A stretch of 64,000 nt of DNA from Calliphora vicina (taxonomy: Eukaryota > Arthropoda > Insecta > Diptera > Calliphoridae), in NCBI RefSeq assembly GCF_958450345.1, contig NC_088780.1, positions 25,393,167-25,457,166 of the forward strand. Reading direction: 5' to 3'. Within the stretch, counting starts at the first letter, position 1. Each line of letters opens with the position of its first letter. The translations under genes and the position numbers were made by a program. The notes beneath the pieces were generated by a model, which ran no database searches, was not told the origin of the DNA, and saw only the letters and a program-made list of their open reading frames with translations. Of this stretch, positions 60,101-64,000 are shown piece by piece.

Positions 60101-61012
60101 CGTTAGCTTAGTACGCAAACGTAACAAGTCCAATTTTGATTTAAATTAAGATTTTGATGTAGAAAGATTTTGCAATAAAAAAAATTTCGTTATTTTGTTT
60201 CTAACTGATGATTTTTCAGTGATACGCAAAAGTGCTAAGTCCACAAAAAAATAATAATAAGAAAACGTGCAAAGTCCAGCCAAAAACATTGAATATGCTA
60301 TTTAAATTTACTTTTTCAAAACTATTTCCTATAATACTTTGAATATTAAGATTTTTCGATGTAATCACTATAATGTGGTTACACAATTCACTGTAAAATA
60401 AAATAAAAAAAAATCAATTTTGAAGAATGGAAAAAAATGCCGCAGAAGATTAATAAAAATATAGAAGCAATTGAGTTTCCTAATTTGCAGCAACTTTACT
60501 AGGAAAGAAAAAATATAACAGCCAAAAAAATACGAAGACTTGCAATTTTTAAAAACCACTCTACCAAAAGATTATCATAAATTTTATGACGATTTACCAC
60601 ACGAATAATTTATTTTTTAATATTACAAAAGTATAAGATTTTAAGTTATTTTCCTATACAGCAATCAAATAAGACTGTTTTTTATTTATTTAAATAATAT
60701 AAAATAATAAAACCAATTTGTAAAATAATAAAACGAGAAATTTAAATTTATTATAAGAAAATGTCCTAAGTCCAGCCAAAAAACACAAAATCATAAAAAT
60801 CAATGGAGCTAAGTCTCTAAAAATGGCTTCAGTTTCTAAAGTCATTTCAATTATTTTATATTTTCAACTGATACTTAAAGCCAACATATTATAGGAGAGA
60901 ACTGCGTTTACAGATCTAAAAAATATTGAAAGCAAAAAAAGATAGAACGTTTTTTGTCTCTCCTGTAAAATTAAAAAAATGGGACTTGGCACATTTGCGT
61001 ACTAAGCTAACG
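60101..61012. mobile_element. 912-bp inverted-repeat element with CGTTAGCTTAGTACGC ends
   Basis: The left end CGTTAGCTTAGTACGCAAAC and right end TTTGCGTACTAAGCTAACG are complementary. Pairing continues to aagtcc against ggactt. The flanks are acatat and atatgt. Inside are further copies of the terminal word (acgcaaaagtgctaagtcca; aaaatgtcctaagtccagcc). There is no coding frame. Confidence 0.75.
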
Positions 61013-61028
61013 ATATGTATGTACATTA

Positions 61029-61338
61029 GGGTGGATCGATTTTTTCCACGAAAAATCGTTTAGCAGAAACGCAATCTATGCAAAATTCTAAGAAAGTTTC
61101 CTCAAGAAACCATAGGTCAAAAATCAAATCCTATCTTGAGCATTTCGTCTTTTATCCAATGATATTTCAGTACATATATTTTGAATAGTTTTTTTTATTG
61201 GATAAAAGACGAAATGCGCAAGATAGGATTTGATTGACCTATGGTTTCTTGAGGAAACTTTCTTAGAATTTTCCGTAGATAGCGTTTCTGCTATACGATT
61301 TTTTTACTTTTTGATCGTCCATACAAATCGACCCAGCC
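61029..61338. mobile_element. Long hairpin MITE with GGGTGGATCGA ends
   Basis: The left end GGGTGGATCGATTTTT pairs with a diverged right end (...AAATCGACCCAGCC). The inner arms (aagaaagtttcctcaagaaa; cataggtcaaaaatcaaatc; cgtcttttatccaat) pair almost perfectly over about 110 bases. The flanks are TA on the left and TG on the right, probably a mutated TA. Confidence 0.75.
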
Positions 61339-62329
61339 TGATGTACATATATGTATGAAATAAGAGATCCATGGAATAAATTATACATAGACCCCTTTCA
61401 CACTAGGCAATTTAGTTCCGCAAGTCTGCTCGGTTTAGAATTCATACATATATAAAACAAAAAGAAATTTTTAAAATTTTGTTTTTGCTATTTCAAGGCC
61501 TTTTTATATGATATCGAAAACTTGGAGATCGTATAATTATTTTAGAAGACAAGAGTGGAACTGTGACAATAACAACATACATACGTACATACAAGTATAT
61601 TTTTCAAAATATGAATAAAATAATAATTCGCGCTAAATACTATCCATTTACGTTTGTAGATCTAGTGTGATTCCCATATAAAAACCACAATTGTTTCCGT
61701 ATTAGGATTTTTTTTTTTGATTATTAGTATGTACATGAGCAAAATTATAAACATTTATATATTTATATTTACTATTGCACACAGACTCACCAACCAATGA
61801 ACAGCTCAAGAAGGTTAATAAACTAAATTCTACAAAATACAAGGGAATTTACAAATTTAAAAGTATATTTTTCATACCCACCGCCCAAAAGATGTGGTGT
61901 ATACAGATTTAGTCCATACGTTTGTGACACATTGAAATATTGGTCGTAGAACCACCAAATAATAAACGTTTTTAATGCTGTGGGGTTATGTAACCCCTTT
62001 CGAAAAGAAATTCGTTCGAATTTGTATGCTTTATACACTATATTTCGAAAGTGTTTCGTTTCGAATGGAATTACATAAAAACCCCCTGCAAAAAAACTAG
62101 CTGTGATAAATATTCAATTAATAAATCAGAAATTTTAAAAAATTAAAAAAAAATAAATTCTCAAATTCTCGAACTGCAAAATATTTCAAAGATGAAGATT
62201 TAATGGGTTCAATGTATCGTCGTTGTGAACCATTAATAACACCAAGGGATTTCTAACAAAATACTGAGCCACTAAAAGAGTCAGAAATTTTTTGTAAAAA
62301 TGAAACTTCAGTTTCCATTGTTTTGTTTA
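61339..62329. other. No gene; one degenerate dispersed repeat
   Basis: About 61860-61950 carries acccaccgcccaaaagatgtgg and gtttgtgacacattgaaatat, phrases of another calyptrate interspersed repeat, in minus orientation. The rest is AT-rich and unassigned. Confidence 0.4.
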
Positions 62330-62895
62330 TGATGAAATCAGCTTTCCGAAGTCCCCAAATAACTTACATAAATGATTGATACATCAATATATCCGCCATG
62401 GTACAAAATATCTGACCTTGGGTTCACTAAAATTGCTCTGTTGCACACGGGCCTTTAAAAAAAAATCTAAAAAACACAAAGGCTTTCAGCCCAATTATGA
62501 ATAAAAATTCCCCGGGAGTTTTCTCCCTTTTCCCATTTTTCCTATTCAAATTCAATGGGCTGTTCATAATTGGGCTGTTTATCTTTGAATTCATAAGCTA
62601 CATAATTATACATAATTTATTCTGTTCCAATATCTTTTAAAACTAAAAAGTTATATTCATTTAAAAATTATTAAAAAAAAGTTTAAGATATACAGAATTA
62701 TTAAATATTTTTGAAATTAAGAAATTATACCGAATCTGAAGAATCTAAAACGAAATCGTTCGGATTAAAAACTACGGAATTAAAACCATTCCGAAAAAAA
62801 TGTGTGATAGGCCTGTATATTGGTGGTGGGTATATAAGATTCGTCACAGCCGAATATAACACTCATACTTGCTTTGTATTCAAACAAAGTAATAA
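62330..62895 (-). repeat. Degenerate mini-me-like repeat, inverted
   Basis: The ends are recognisable. Near 62335 is gaaatcagctttccgaagtc. Near 62840 is gattcgtcacagccgaatat followed by aacactcatacttg, the complement of the family's opening. A MITE interrupts it at 62487-62577. Confidence 0.55.
62487..62577. mobile_element. CAGCCC MITE, family 2, copy C (TTT-flanked)
   Basis: A 91-bp copy with CAGCCCAATTATG and CATAATTGGGCTG ends. The right inner arm is deleted, so the hairpin is incomplete. TTT lies on both sides (62484-62486 and 62578-62580). Confidence 0.85.
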
Positions 62896-63167
62896 AGCAT
62901 AAGAATTGCACGAAAAAAATGCATCACGTTTTATGTACATATATAGACATGTATATTAGGGTGACCAAAAAAAATGTAGATGTTCCCAACTAAAATAAAA
63001 GTAAAATTCATTTCACTCTGAGCTGGTTCAAAGGATAAAAAGGTAATTTTTAAAGGTTTTTATTCATATTTATCGTAAAGAATGTATGAAATATTGATAT
63101 CATGTGAAAGGCACATTCAATAACGTATCGGAAATGTTCGTGTAAATTCAAAACTAGATGAATTTAT

Positions 63168-63294
63168 CAGCCCAAATATGAAAAAAAATTCCCGGGAGTT
63201 TTTTCCCTTTTCGCTTTTTTAAAATAGAATTTAAATGGGAAAAATTAAAAAAGGGAAAAAATTCCCGGGGAATTTTTTTTCATAATTGGGCTGC
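63168..63294. mobile_element. CAGCCC MITE, family 2, copy D
   Basis: A 127-bp palindrome with CAGCCCAAATATG and CATAATTGGGCTG ends and inner arms TTCCCGGGAGTTTTTTCCC and its complement. The left flank is TAT. The right flank is another element, so no duplication is readable. Confidence 0.85.
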
Positions 63295-63460
63295 AGGGCA
63301 CACTTAGAAAGGTGACTGCATCACTACAACAATACAAAAACAACAGGTACTTTGTTTTTGTTAAAAAGTAGGTGAACTGTCAAAGTTGCCTGTTGTTGTT
63401 TTTGCTTTTGGATTTGTTGTATTGCTGTTTCATCGCAGTCACCTTACTAAGTGTGCCCTG
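63295..63460. mobile_element. MITE with CAGGGCACACTTAG ends
   Basis: The left arm CAGGGCACACTTAGAAAGGT and right arm ACCTTACTAAGTGTGCCCTG pair with one mismatch. Inner arms with acaacaatacaaaaacaaca also pair. CAGGG ends are common in hAT elements, but no 8-bp duplication is visible because it directly abuts another MITE. Confidence 0.75.
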
Positions 63461-63756
63461 ATAGGGCCGTATTTATTTAAACTAAAAGTCAAAATTCAAA
63501 AAAACTTAAAATTCTTGAGAAAAAATAGAATTAAGATATGGCTTTGAAAGTGCCTTTCAATGAACTTTCACATGATACTAATATTTAATAAGTTTCCTTT
63601 GCGAGAAATATGAAAAAAAAAATCATAAAAACCTTAAACCATAAAATACTGATGCCAGGACAAAAATTATTAGAAATGGTCTCCTCAAACTAAACTTTCA
63701 TTTTAGTTGGGAATATCGACCCCTTACTTTGCCTCTATATAAACGGTGTTACCCTA

Positions 63757-64000
63757 ATGTATATACAATATGAATGTAGGATAAATACCACATGTATGAA
63801 TGACAACAATGTTTCGTAGAATTGTTAAGCAAAAGGGGAAATACCAAATGTAATTCCCCGTTTGGAACTGCAACAGTCAAACACATTATTTTAAGTTTCT
63901 ACTATTTAATAAGTAACAAAGAAAAAGCTTTAAGAATGTATATATAAAATACACGTACATTTGATTTAAAAATTAAAAAAAAAAATCAGTCTATCAAACT
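63757..64000. other. No gene seen
   Basis: AT-rich end of the window. Confidence 0.4.

Larger units (their letters stand above)
62959..63754. mobile_element. TA-flanked inverted-repeat element (GGGTGACC/GTTACCC ends) with two nested MITEs
   Basis: The left end GGGTGACC and right end GTTACCC lie inside TA on both sides. The arms share tcccaactaaaat, cctttcaca-like and aaaggtttttattcatat-like blocks in inverted order. The element is 796 bp with no coding frame. MITEs at 63168-63294 and 63295-63460 sit in its centre. Confidence 0.7.

Noticed and set aside
1..64000. tRNA, rRNA or other structured RNA genes
   Set aside because: No stretch with convincing A/B-box spacing in a cloverleaf, and no rRNA core, was recognised. 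Without a covariance search, small RNAs cannot be excluded.

Overview
This is nuclear DNA from a higher fly (Diptera, Brachycera), most likely a calyptrate such as a blowfly. The base composition is strongly AT-rich, coding exons are separated by introns with GT/AG ends, and the five protein-coding genes read as fly proteins. The intergenic and intronic space is packed with dipteran repeats. The species call is an inference; no species-diagnostic locus was seen.

Layout. Positions 1-25.5 kb hold no host gene that I can support. This part is nested transposable-element relics: non-LTR retrotransposon pieces at 424-1660, 3640-3873 and 9022-9990, many copies of a mini-me-like dispersed repeat, a mariner relic at 10661-12677, and several short inverted-repeat elements. 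Pak3 (p21-activated kinase) is an intronless CDS on the minus strand at 25759-27471. A secreted coiled-coil plus fibrinogen-domain protein lies on the plus strand at 31372-33967 in four coding exons. The first of these exons is only the ATG.

The largest gene is on the minus strand at 37397-50837. I reconstructed 11 coding exons whose splice phases all agree and which encode about 1902 residues. It is the fly KANSL1/NSL1 homologue (nsl1), the MOF-binding scaffold of the NSL acetyltransferase complex. Its introns carry two Tc1/mariner-type transposase relics, a Helitron, a SINE-like insertion with a 12-bp target duplication, a retrotransposon RT fragment and a new-looking inverted-repeat element. 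A small acylphosphatase gene in three exons lies on the plus strand at 56339-56758. A mitochondrial-type methylenetetrahydrofolate dehydrogenase/cyclohydrolase (Nmdmc) lies on the minus strand at 58791-59769, and its true 5' end may be in an upstream exon. The last 4 kb are again nested inverted-repeat elements.

The genes do not form a pathway; this is an ordinary fly neighbourhood. The most informative signal is the transposon record. Several insertions sit inside other repeats whose intact copies are present in the window, so empty sites and target-site duplications can be read directly. The best case is a set of short inverted-repeat elements whose termini begin CACCC or CAGCCC. Five of them are flanked by the same 3-bp duplication, AAT. 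Another is a 1344-bp element whose ends are CACAGTG, identical to the V(D)J recombination heptamer, with a 5-bp duplication. No CRISPR array, rRNA, tRNA or other RNA gene was recognised.
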